Origin: Bacteroidota bacterium
Lineage (GTDB): Bacteria; Bacteroidota; Bacteroidia; NS11-12g; UBA9320
Direction: 5' to 3'
Length of the DNA stretch: 64,000 nt
Assembly (NCBI GenBank): GCA_002746305.1
Contig: NVWV01000006.1
Location: 220,103 to 284,102 of the forward strand
Shown: positions 34,628-43,554 of the stretch, piece after piece
Position numbering within the stretch: the first letter of the stretch is position 1
Layout: each line of letters opens with the position of its first letter
Notes under the pieces: generated by a model
What the model was told of the DNA's origin: nothing
Database searches by the model: none
What the model saw: the letters and a program-made list of their open reading frames with translations, nothing else
Made by a program: the position numbers and the translations under genes

Positions 34628-37600
34628 TTAAAAACTACCAAAATCAAAACGCCTTCTCTGTGATTTAAGTGACTCAAACTCTGGGTCATCACTCACTCTA
34701 TACCTCTTGTGATTTCTCATTTCAAACTCTCTGACCTGTTTTTTTATTTGCAAGAACTCATCCTCATACTTGTTAAAATTAAAGTCATCATCGTAATCAT
34801 ACCCATAGCGTTCTACTTCAACTTGCGTAGTGTCAATAGGCCCTAGATACCCATACACCCAGTCATCGTTTCTCTCTTTAGTCTTATAAAAATACAGGTA
34901 GCCTGAATCTTTGGAATCAGAAACCCAATGTTTACTCACAAATAGAAGACTATCCTTGTATTGATTAACTCTCACCTTTTGTGCGTAGAGTGCAATTGCA
35001 AGAGTATCATGGTGTTTTTGCTTCTCAGGAAATAAATCCAATCTATTTATTTTCTTTAATCTTTGATACAATACAATCCTGTCATTTCTATTGCTTGCTA
35101 TATCACTCCAAAGATGATCAGGCAACTTTTCTCCACCTTTCACTTTGGAAATCGCTATATCAATCCTAAACCCTGGAGAATTTATGGTATTTGCCCTTTC
35201 AAAAAACTTCTTCACTTTATTCTTAGTACGATACCGTTCTAAGAGAATCGCATAATACTCCAACAAATCATTGTAATTATATAAAGTTCTTCGGCTTTCT
35301 TCTTTATAAAAATCTGCAGTTTGAGATGCTTCAGAACCTTTTTGTCTTTTAATTTCATTATTCGCTTCCCAGCTCAATTGTTTCAAATGCTTCTTATATA
35401 ATTTTGGTTTAATCAACCCACTATCTAATAGGGTAGAAAGCAAGTCGTACACTGGAACCTTATATTCTGTGAGTGCTGTTAACATTAATACATCTGGATA
35501 AATCTCCTTTGCTAATTTTAACGAATCATAAAACGGATAGAACAACCTTTCAATAGTATTTCTATTGTCTGCTAATGGGGTTTCATCAATAATTAATTCA
35601 CCAAATGCTCGAGACGATTTTTTTGAATTTTGAGAAGCTAAAGCTCTCAAAATAGACATTTGAAACTGAACAGAATCACCTATTCTATGATACTCCTTAA
35701 CTAAGAATGGGACCACACTGGGATGCTCTAGAAAGGCCAAATTTTCAATTAAAGCAGACCTATTTTCTAAACTGTGTTTACCACTCATGTTTTGACTATA
35801 TGCCTTAATAAGCTTAGGCGCATCATCATCTTCAAATACTATTTGACCAAAAGAATTATATGCGGCTTCTCGTGTGATACTATCTTCTGACACCAAATCA
35901 TCCAAAAATCCCGAAACTTTATTCACTAAAACGGGAGTTCCAATTAGCGTATCCCAAGGAGTAAATGAAGTATAAAACTGCTTTATAAACTCACTACGTG
36001 GTTTTCGATAATCATTTTCTGTAAACAAAGAATAGAGGGCTCCATCCTTGAGATAATGCTTAATTAAAATATTACGACCAGAGGCCGTATCCCCAACCTC
36101 TAATTCGTAACTGTATACCTCTTCTTTAACATCTTTACTTTCACTTCTTACAAAGAACGTTTCCTGTAATGCTCGCTCCTTGTACTCCGTCCAAATTGAA
36201 TCCACCTCTTCTTCATAGTAGTACTTATGATACTTATGCATTCGAATATAGATTGTCTCGTCCGACTCTTTGCTATAATATACTGCTGTTTTAGTCTCTT
36301 CTAAGTGACTCTCATCATCTTCGGTTTCTCTTCTATAAAAACTATTAAATCCACGTTCCGCGGGTGGTTTCACATTAGTAATTACTGAAAAATACCGTGC
36401 AGAATCATGCTTCAACTCAAAAGGTCGTCTGAATCTATAATCATTAAACGTTAGACTATTTATAAACCTATTTGCAGACTCTTTCTTGTCTGTCTGAGCA
36501 ACTAGCAGATAGTATTGAGGCCCTACAGCAATTGCCTTCAGGTATAAATCTCTTTTATCATCTTTATGTGCTATTACACTATAGGAGCTATAACCTTGCA
36601 CACTATCATATTTTATTGTATCAACCTCGTAACCAAATTGATTTGTAAAATATCGAGAGATATGACGAAGTTCAAAGGTGTCTTCCTCCATAAACTCCAT
36701 ATCTGTATAGCTTTTATTCAAAACGGCAAAGTATCCTAGTTCTTTATCATAGCTCTGTACCGTCTTTTTCCAAAAACCTCTTAAGAAAGAGTTATTTTCC
36801 GCTTCACAAACCAATGTTCCAGGCATTTTCACTGAATATGCAGAATTTTCTGGACTGTATGAATTCCAATTATTCTTATTGTAAAAATGAAGGTTACTAA
36901 AAAACTGACTAACCTCAGGGCGTTTCACAAACTCCTTTTTTCCCGATACTTGAAAAATGAGAATCTCTATTGGCGTCACCATGATCTGATATCGTTGATA
37001 GTCACCTTTCTTAGTTTTATTATGAATATCAAATCCTGGAACCCCATCAATAGTTATTCTCTTCTTTTCCTCAATCTTTCCGGGTATGTTCTCAAAGAAA
37101 AGACTATCTAATTTATCCAAATACTGTTCCTGACTTACTCCGTATAAAGCTCCAAAAGTGAACATCCTAGTTATAACATACTTTGCACCGTTTGCCATAT
37201 CGGGATAAGCCGCCATCATGATATTATTGGATTCAGGGAATTCATACATTGGTCCAGGCATTTTGGTACTAAAACTACCATCAAATGAAGTTTGCTTTGT
37301 AAAATCCCATTTTATAAATGTATCCTCTAGTTTTTCTTTAATCCCATCTCCATAGTCTGACTTGTCCCTACTTACGGGGGAAACAGTATATCCTTTTTCC
37401 CTTAACAAGTTTATGACCCCATACGAATTAGGCAAGTGAGCTGCTCCTATTCCTGCAAAAAGAGATTTTGTTTGCATAATAGAGTCCATAGCATTTGCCA
37501 TCCCTTTGTTTCTATAAACAATAATCAAATTATGGTGAATATCCGAAGTTCCAGCCAATCTGCTCATAGAATCGAGTAAATCTAGATCTCCTAACCGATA

Positions 37601-38275
37601 GGCATTTTCCATTACCTCACCGTATGCTTTACCATCTAGAATCTTACTCAGTTGATGTTTCTTCTTTTGGGTGAGCTCTTTTATTTCCTTTCTCTTTTCT
37701 TTATCCTGTACAGGTCGTGCAGCTTCTTCATTCAATTGCATAGTCGCCCCGAGTTGCTCTAACCCTGTAATCTCCTTGCCTTGTTTTTTACCTGCTTGAA
37801 AAATAAACAGGTCCAAATAGGTATCTTCTTGAAAATCTGCGGAATAGTTGCTGGTTCGATACAGCAGTGAGTTTAAGATTCCAAGTTCTGCCCCCATTAC
37901 AGAACCTATTTCTTTGTTCTCAGGCTGTTCTAATTTAAAGATTGACTTATAAAATCCTGTGCGGTTGTTATTGCCCCTCATACTAAAGGCATTCCCCATG
38001 TTATCCGCGACATAATTATCACTTGTCATTGTCTCCATCCACGTTTCCGGATTTATTTCAAGTGATACTACATCTACACTCTCTATAGCTTTATAAAAAG
38101 AATCACTGAGATGAAATGCGACCTTGTTACTTACATGCATTGTACCGTACAGGTATGAAGCTTTGTCAAGACCATTTCCAGTAATTTTCCATAAAAGACC
38201 TTGGTAAGTTGGTGCTTGAGCAAATAGTGAAGACGTTATAAAAACACTCCAAACAATTAATAGACTCCGTTTCAT
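34628..38275 (-). CDS. Large exported TraB/GumN-domain protein with HEAT-like repeats
   Basis: From the ATG at 38273-38275 the product has 1215 residues with signal peptide MKRSLLIVWSVFITSSLFAQ. An upstream ATG lies beyond the promoter box and is rejected. Residues about 22-320 form a TraB/GumN (Tiki-like) domain with YLYGTMHV near the start, EINPE, and GIGAAHLP near the end, the conserved metal-site motifs. A long unassigned middle follows, then HEAT-like helices around 815-980 (HPSVVPFLVKEY, SVQFQMSILRALASQNSKKS) and a basic tail. Tiki proteins are metalloproteases; activity here is inferred. The total length is far above the roughly 300 residues of simple GumN proteins. Confidence 0.8.
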   Translation of the reverse strand: MKRSLLIVWSVFITSSLFAQAPTYQGLLWKITGNGLDKASYLYGTMHVSNKVAFHLSDSFYKAIESVDVVSLEINPETWMETMTSDNYVADNMGNAFSMRGNNNRTGFYKSIFKLEQPENKEIGSVMGAELGILNSLLYRTSNYSADFQEDTYLDLFIFQAGKKQGKEITGLEQLGATMQLNEEAARPVQDKEKRKEIKELTQKKKHQLSKILDGKAYGEVMENAYRLGDLDLLDSMSRLAGTSDIHHNLIIVYRNKGMANAMDSIMQTKSLFAGIGAAHLPNSYGVINLLREKGYTVSPVSRDKSDYGDGIKEKLEDTFIKWDFTKQTSFDGSFSTKMPGPMYEFPESNNIMMAAYPDMANGAKYVITRMFTFGALYGVSQEQYLDKLDSLFFENIPGKIEEKKRITIDGVPGFDIHNKTKKGDYQRYQIMVTPIEILIFQVSGKKEFVKRPEVSQFFSNLHFYNKNNWNSYSPENSAYSVKMPGTLVCEAENNSFLRGFWKKTVQSYDKELGYFAVLNKSYTDMEFMEEDTFELRHISRYFTNQFGYEVDTIKYDSVQGYSSYSVIAHKDDKRDLYLKAIAVGPQYYLLVAQTDKKESANRFINSLTFNDYRFRRPFELKHDSARYFSVITNVKPPAERGFNSFYRRETEDDESHLEETKTAVYYSKESDETIYIRMHKYHKYYYEEEVDSIWTEYKERALQETFFVRSESKDVKEEVYSYELEVGDTASGRNILIKHYLKDGALYSLFTENDYRKPRSEFIKQFYTSFTPWDTLIGTPVLVNKVSGFLDDLVSEDSITREAAYNSFGQIVFEDDDAPKLIKAYSQNMSGKHSLENRSALIENLAFLEHPSVVPFLVKEYHRIGDSVQFQMSILRALASQNSKKSSRAFGELIIDETPLADNRNTIERLFYPFYDSLKLAKEIYPDVLMLTALTEYKVPVYDLLSTLLDSGLIKPKLYKKHLKQLSWEANNEIKRQKGSEASQTADFYKEESRRTLYNYNDLLEYYAILLERYRTKNKVKKFFERANTINSPGFRIDIAISKVKGGEKLPDHLWSDIASNRNDRIVLYQRLKKINRLDLFPEKQKHHDTLAIALYAQKVRVNQYKDSLLFVSKHWVSDSKDSGYLYFYKTKERNDDWVYGYLGPIDTTQVEVERYGYDYDDDFNFNKYEDEFLQIKKQVREFEMRNHKRYRVSDDPEFESLKSQRRRFDFGSF

Positions 38276-38284
38276 AATATTTTC

Positions 38285-38292
38285 CAAAAGTA
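38285..38292 (-). promoter_or_regulatory. -7 promoter box (TACTTTTG) of the TraB/GumN gene
   Basis: The minus strand reads TACTTTTG, a full match, 9 bp before the ATG. The transcript would have a leader of only a few bases. Confidence 0.55.
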
Positions 38293-38444
38293 TAGAATGA
38301 AGGGTTATCAATCATAAAAAAAAACAGAACATATTTTTTTGGTTATCAACTCTCTGAACAAAAGCCAAATAAATGTTTAACTACTCTGTAACTAATCACA
38401 CTTTCAGTCCATATAGAATTGTAGAAAGTTCAAACCATCTTCCA

Positions 38445-40748
38445 ATGAAACCAAAACAACTAATCTTACTTGTCTTCATGACAATCTGTACTCTTGTCAG
38501 GGCCCAAAGTACAATTCAACTTAGCGGATATATAACAGATGCAAGTTCAAATGAAAATGTGCAATACGCATATATTAAAACAAACATATCTGGTCACGGC
38601 GGAATAAGTAACGAATACGGTTTCTATTCATTTGAAATTCCTGCTAATAAAGATGTAGTTGTAGGCTTTTCTTATGTAGGGTCAAAAACAAAAAGTTATA
38701 CCATTAATAAGAGTAAGAACTTTGTACTGAATGTATCTCTTGAAAGTTCAGTTACATCCTCCAAGGAGATCTTGGTACTAGGCACTAAGAATAATGCTTC
38801 ACGGCAGGAGGCTACTTCCAACAAAATGAGTGTAATCACCCTACCAACTAAAAATTTAAAAACTATCCCTTCCATAGGTGGTGAAGTTGATATATTGAAG
38901 GTTGTACAGCTTCTTCCCGGGGTAGCTAGAGGGACCGAAGGTGGGACCGGAATGTTTGTCCGTGGAGGAGATGCCGACCAAAATCTAGTGCTTTTGGATG
39001 AAGCCACCGTATACAATGTGGGTCATCTTTTTGGTTTTTTTAGTGTTTTCAATCCCGATGCAATCAAAGACCTTACCCTGACCAAAGGTGCATTTCCTGC
39101 AAACTATGGAGGAAGACTGTCTTCTGTACTTGACATCAGAATGAATGAAGGAAATTCTAGTGGAATTCACGGTAGCGGAGGAATAGGATTACTCTCTTCC
39201 AGGCTCACCTTAGAAGGACCTATAGTTAAAGATAAAATTTCTTTTTTAATATCTGGAAGACGCACTTACATAGACAAAGTTTTAGGACTCACAGGGACTA
39301 AAGTCCCATACTTTTTCTATGATCTTAATGCCAAAATAAACTACACCCATAACCAAAAAAACAGATTCTATTTGAGCAGCTATATTGGAGATGATGTATT
39401 GAAAGTGAGCGAGACAATAGAAGATGACAGTACAGCCTCAGAGGATATATTTGGCTTCGGGTTTAGTCTGAAAAATATTACGCAAACTATCAGATGGAAC
39501 CATCTTTTTTCGGATAAAGTCTTTTCTAACACTTCTTTAATTCATACGCTTTTCAACTACGATATTACGGGAGACTTCGTCGGCAATAATATTCTAATCA
39601 AATCCCAAATCAGAGATATAGGGCTGAAAAGTGATATTACAAACTACTACTCTTCAAAAACAACTTTGAAATATGGATTTCAAGTCATCAATCATAATTT
39701 CAGACCCAATATTGTAAGTACTAGTGGAGAAATCAGTGAATTCCTCGCATCGAAGAAAGGCAACCTCCAAACCACTTTAGAATCCGCGATATATGGCAAC
39801 TATGAATGGAGAATAGATACATTAACCACTATATCACTGGGTCTTAGAGTTTCTTCGTCTACCGTAAAAGGAAGAATATATGTTGGTCCTGAGCCAAGAT
39901 TTTCTGCCAAAAGAACCATTGGAGAAAATGGTGCCATAAAAGCAAGTTACTCCAGAATGTATCAGTATATGCATCGAGTAAGCAGCTCATCGGTTGCATT
40001 ACCTACAGACCTTTGGTATCCGATAAGTAAGACTATAAAACCACAAAATGCCGACCAAATAGCCTTAGGATATCACTACTATTGGCCAAAAGCCAATATG
40101 ATTCTCACAGCAGAAGGATATTATAAATGGATGCGGAATCTGATTGAATACAAGGAGGGTACAAACCTTATTCTCAATGATAATTTTGAGGAATCATTGA
40201 TTCAAGGAACTGGAAAAGCCTATGGCTTTGAGTTCCTAGCCAAAAAAGACGAGGGTGATTTAAATGGATGGATTGGATACACGCTATCGTGGAGCAAGCG
40301 ACAGTTCAACGGACTTAATGGAGGAAAGGAGTTCTGGGCTCGTTTTGATAGAAGACACGATGTATCAGCTGTGGTGAACTACAACATCAGTAAAAGGCAT
40401 ACCTTGTCCGCTGTGTGGGTCTTTTCTAACGGCTCTAGATTCACTCCCATCATAGGACAGTACTTAGTGCCCAATGCAGCACTTACAGGTGTAGAAATCA
40501 TCCCTTTGTATACCGAAAGAAATGCCATATCACTCAACTCTAGCCATCGTTTAGACATCAACTGGGTGATTCGTAATAAAAAAGAAAAAAGGTTCAAATA
40601 TGAATGGCACCTAGGAGGCTATAACATTTATAATCGAGCCACACCTTTTACTACTCGTATAGTACCAACTGAAAATGGAGGATACAAATACGAACAACCC
40701 GGTTTATTTGGTTTCATCCCTTCAATAGCATTTAACTTTAGTTTCTAA
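38445..40748 (+). CDS. TonB-dependent outer-membrane receptor
   Basis: From the ATG at 38445 the product has 767 residues with signal peptide MKPKQLILLVFMTICTLVRAQ; an ATG 72 bp upstream would bury it. An N-terminal carboxypeptidase-regulatory-like domain (about 25-110, IQLSGYITDASSNENVQYAY) is followed by the plug domain (LPGVARGTEGGTGMFVRGGD, NVGHLFGFFSVFNPD) and a 22-strand type barrel ending in aromatic SIAFNFSF. It imports a ligand using the TonB-ExbBD force. The ligand is unknown. The DUF4249 lipoprotein gene follows after 9 bp, a recurrent pair in Bacteroidota. Confidence 0.93.
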   Translation: MKPKQLILLVFMTICTLVRAQSTIQLSGYITDASSNENVQYAYIKTNISGHGGISNEYGFYSFEIPANKDVVVGFSYVGSKTKSYTINKSKNFVLNVSLESSVTSSKEILVLGTKNNASRQEATSNKMSVITLPTKNLKTIPSIGGEVDILKVVQLLPGVARGTEGGTGMFVRGGDADQNLVLLDEATVYNVGHLFGFFSVFNPDAIKDLTLTKGAFPANYGGRLSSVLDIRMNEGNSSGIHGSGGIGLLSSRLTLEGPIVKDKISFLISGRRTYIDKVLGLTGTKVPYFFYDLNAKINYTHNQKNRFYLSSYIGDDVLKVSETIEDDSTASEDIFGFGFSLKNITQTIRWNHLFSDKVFSNTSLIHTLFNYDITGDFVGNNILIKSQIRDIGLKSDITNYYSSKTTLKYGFQVINHNFRPNIVSTSGEISEFLASKKGNLQTTLESAIYGNYEWRIDTLTTISLGLRVSSSTVKGRIYVGPEPRFSAKRTIGENGAIKASYSRMYQYMHRVSSSSVALPTDLWYPISKTIKPQNADQIALGYHYYWPKANMILTAEGYYKWMRNLIEYKEGTNLILNDNFEESLIQGTGKAYGFEFLAKKDEGDLNGWIGYTLSWSKRQFNGLNGGKEFWARFDRRHDVSAVVNYNISKRHTLSAVWVFSNGSRFTPIIGQYLVPNAALTGVEIIPLYTERNAISLNSSHRLDINWVIRNKKEKRFKYEWHLGGYNIYNRATPFTTRIVPTENGGYKYEQPGLFGFIPSIAFNFSF

Positions 40749-40757
40749 GAAATATCC

Positions 40758-41624
40758 ATGAAAAATACAATCATACTAATTATACTTTCCATGTTCTTCT
40801 CAGCTTGTCTGACCAAACCATTGGAAGTGACTATTCCTCAACAAGAACAAAAAACTGTGGTATTCTCCCAAGTAATTCCGGGTAGAATAATGATAGTCGC
40901 TCTAACCAAAAGTTTTGGAGCATTGGAATTACAACAAGATGAAGGCGATTCTGTTAGCACTAATTTTTTAGATAAATTGCTAGAAGATAACGCAGAAGTA
41001 ACTATTAGTTATGATGGCAATACGGACACTTTATTTCGAATCGAAAAGGGACTATATGCAAGTGTTAATACGCCACAAAATGCCAATATAATATATGATC
41101 TTAAGATTCTAAATGAACGTGGAGAGGAAGTTAAAGCCAGTGGATATATGTTGCCCAAAATAGATTTTACTGCCGTTACTCCTTCTATTGAGAAAGGTAA
41201 AGATACCACTACCACCATCCAATATTCATTTACAGACATCCCCAATACGGACAACTGGTATATGATTAACTTTTACAGACAGGGACAAAATCTTCAGGGA
41301 GTAGACGTAAATAATATCTTTAGCAATGGACAAAACAACTTGGTTCGTACAGAAATCATAAGTGATGCGACCTTTAATGGAACGTATGAAGGGGAAAGTA
41401 AATTTAACGGATTTGAACTAGGTGCTAATGACACTATAGCTGTCGCAATTAGCAATATCAATGAAGATTATTTCAAGTTCTTGGACTTAAGACAACGAGG
41501 AGGCAATATCTTCAGTGAATTAACCCGAGAACCCATCTCCTATCCAACCAATGTTAAAAACGGTTATGGCTTTTTTAATACCCACTATCCAGATATTAAG
41601 ATTTTTGATTTGAATGACTATTAA
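40758..41624 (+). CDS. DUF4249 surface lipoprotein, partner of the TonB receptor
   Basis: The 288-residue protein has a lipobox (MFFSACLTK, Cys at residue 17) and the DUF4249 beta-sandwich layout (DAEVTISYDGNTDTLF, TPSIEKGKDTTTTIQYSFTD, YPTNVKNGYGFFN). It is presumably the surface-exposed substrate-binding lid of the receptor encoded just upstream, by analogy with SusD-type pairs. The 3' end overlaps the convergent Smr gene by 4 bp. Confidence 0.87.
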   Translation: MKNTIILIILSMFFSACLTKPLEVTIPQQEQKTVVFSQVIPGRIMIVALTKSFGALELQQDEGDSVSTNFLDKLLEDNAEVTISYDGNTDTLFRIEKGLYASVNTPQNANIIYDLKILNERGEEVKASGYMLPKIDFTAVTPSIEKGKDTTTTIQYSFTDIPNTDNWYMINFYRQGQNLQGVDVNNIFSNGQNNLVRTEIISDATFNGTYEGESKFNGFELGANDTIAVAISNINEDYFKFLDLRQRGGNIFSELTREPISYPTNVKNGYGFFNTHYPDIKIFDLNDY

Positions 41625-42016
41625 AGGTTCACTTTAATCGCATTCCCAAAGTACGGTGGGTTTGCTATTTCAGCAAAACGAATGTTCTTATTACTAAGAA
41701 TCTTTTTCACTTCTTTACGCAGTATTCCTTCACCTTTACCTACGATTAAATACGCACTTCTAACTCCTTGCGATTTTGAATCCTTCAAAAAATGATTGAG
41801 CTCATCTATTTGTAGTTTCAGTTTTTCACCAGAACTCAAGCTTGCTTGGGTCGGAAAAAGCTTTTCAAAATGCAAATCCAGTTCGACCTTTCGTTTAGGC
41901 GAACTGGATTTATTGATATTTTTAGAGGGTTGAGAAAACCCTGATGAATCAGAGGAAAAATCTCCCATCATCATTCTTCTAAGCAATTGCGGATCGAATG
42001 GTTTTTCCTCTTCCAT
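41621..42016 (-). CDS. Small Smr (MutS2-type) domain protein
   Basis: The 131-residue protein has a charged, Ser-rich N-terminus and a C-terminal Smr domain with LDLHFEKLF (about 46-54), IDELNHFL, YLIVGKGEGILRKEV (usual H-GKG-G-L) and the ending NPPYFGNAIKVNL. Smr domains nick branched DNA or cleave RNA. In the second motif this one has VGKG where many have HGKG. The ATG lies 4 bp after a TATCTTTG box, so the mRNA may be leaderless. Confidence 0.82.
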   Translation of the reverse strand: MEEEKPFDPQLLRRMMMGDFSSDSSGFSQPSKNINKSSSPKRKVELDLHFEKLFPTQASLSSGEKLKLQIDELNHFLKDSKSQGVRSAYLIVGKGEGILRKEVKKILSNKNIRFAEIANPPYFGNAIKVNL

Positions 42017-42020
42017 TCTG

Positions 42021-42028
42021 CAAAGATA
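42021..42028 (-). promoter_or_regulatory. -7 promoter box (TATCTTTG) of the Smr gene
   Basis: The minus strand reads TATCTTTG-CAGA-ATG. With the usual box-to-start distance the first transcribed base would be at or within a base or two of the ATG. Confidence 0.6.
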
Positions 42029-42036
42029 GATGTCGC

Positions 42037-43527
42037 TTAGAATTTAGTAGAAAGGGTTAGCATTAATCTAGTGCCAGTTAATTTATTACTTACCCCGGAT
42101 GGAGCAACACCCGTTATGCTATAAGGCACATATACATCAGAAGTCAAGTCTTTTGACATTCCAAAATCAAACGCCCAGTTTTTTTCATGAATTCCAAAAC
42201 CACCTGAGATGATTTTTCTACTGTATTGATCGCCTTCGGCAATTGGATTTCCAATAGTGGCAAATCCACCTCGAAGTGTAAATGAATTAATCACATACTC
42301 ACCACCTATTTTAAGGTTGGTTGCATTTTGGTATTTATCTGCAATTGAGCTATTGTTTTCATCAAAAAGATTATCACTAGAAGATAAATTCATCGTACTG
42401 TAGTCTATGCTTTCAATCTCTGCGGTTATGAGACCTTTCTTTCCGAAAATATATGCTCCCTGTAGGCCATACTTGGCTGGAGTAGTTATGTTATAGCTAA
42501 ATTCTTTATCAATGGTATTCAAATTTTCAGTTGTACCGTCATCATACACCACATACAGATTATCGCTATAGTTATCTGTCAGCATCAACTTTGTTGGGGT
42601 ATGAATAGTACCACCAATTCGAATGTTGTTATTGGGTCTAAAAACAACACCTAGTCTACCACCAATACCATAACCTGAAGTCTCCAAATTTCTTTTAAAA
42701 TCAAAGCTATTCCAATTACCTATTGTCAATGGATTATCTCCTTCTGAAAAAGTATTCTTTTCTGAGTACTTTACTTGAGTCACATTGAAACTTGCACCAA
42801 AATACACCTTGTGTTCGAAATTTGCCGCGAAGGCCATATTGTATTCTCCCATACCGCCTCTACTTATTATTTGCCCTTTTTGTGTAACTCCACCATCGGC
42901 TGGATCATAATTTGCAAAATAGTTTCCATTGGAAGCGGAGTCTATTAAGTATCCATACCAGAACATATTATCGAAATAATAAAAGCCCTGAGATAACTGT
43001 TCGTCATTTGCATCTAATGCTGAGACATCTAGACCCTGCACATAATCTGCGATGTAGTCGGTATATGAATTCTGTGTATTGACTCCTGAATAGCTAATGT
43101 TCTTATTGAAATCTGCTATTCTGTTGTAACCTAATTGAAAGTTTGTATTTACCCAACCCTTCTTTACAGGATTCCCTCTTTTCATTTTTCTATTTGTCCA
43201 TACCACATTCACACTTGAAAATTGTGGTACGAAAAGATTAGACGTTTTATTACCTCCATCCAAGTAGGATGCTTGGTTCTTAACTGTATTTGTCCCCAAT
43301 GAGATATTAAAAGAACTTGATTTAAACTGTGCTAAGCCTGCAGGATTTGATAAGACAGCAGATTGGTCTGCTCCTACAGCTCCAGATGCCCCAGCCAAAC
43401 TCAATGATTTAGCAGTACTACCCAATATAGGGGTCAATGAAAACCTCAAAGCATCTACGTCACTTTGTGCTTCAATCTTGGTTATCAGCAGGCCAAGTAT
43501 GGCTATTGTTACTATATATTTTCTCAT
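42037..43527 (-). CDS. FadL/OmpP1-like outer-membrane transport protein
   Basis: The 496-residue protein has a signal peptide (MRKYIVTIAILGLLITKIEAQ). The FadL-like opening is LRFSLTPILGSTAKSLSLAGASGAVGADQSAVLSNPAGLAQ in type, with the NPAGLA motif near residue 61. Barrel strands run to TRLMLTLSTKF. It should form a channel for hydrophobic substrates. It starts 27 bp after the repeat lipoprotein gene and is probably co-transcribed with it. Confidence 0.87.
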   Translation of the reverse strand: MRKYIVTIAILGLLITKIEAQSDVDALRFSLTPILGSTAKSLSLAGASGAVGADQSAVLSNPAGLAQFKSSSFNISLGTNTVKNQASYLDGGNKTSNLFVPQFSSVNVVWTNRKMKRGNPVKKGWVNTNFQLGYNRIADFNKNISYSGVNTQNSYTDYIADYVQGLDVSALDANDEQLSQGFYYFDNMFWYGYLIDSASNGNYFANYDPADGGVTQKGQIISRGGMGEYNMAFAANFEHKVYFGASFNVTQVKYSEKNTFSEGDNPLTIGNWNSFDFKRNLETSGYGIGGRLGVVFRPNNNIRIGGTIHTPTKLMLTDNYSDNLYVVYDDGTTENLNTIDKEFSYNITTPAKYGLQGAYIFGKKGLITAEIESIDYSTMNLSSSDNLFDENNSSIADKYQNATNLKIGGEYVINSFTLRGGFATIGNPIAEGDQYSRKIISGGFGIHEKNWAFDFGMSKDLTSDVYVPYSITGVAPSGVSNKLTGTRLMLTLSTKF

Positions 43528-43554
43528 TATTGATTCTCTTTAATTGGGTTTAAC

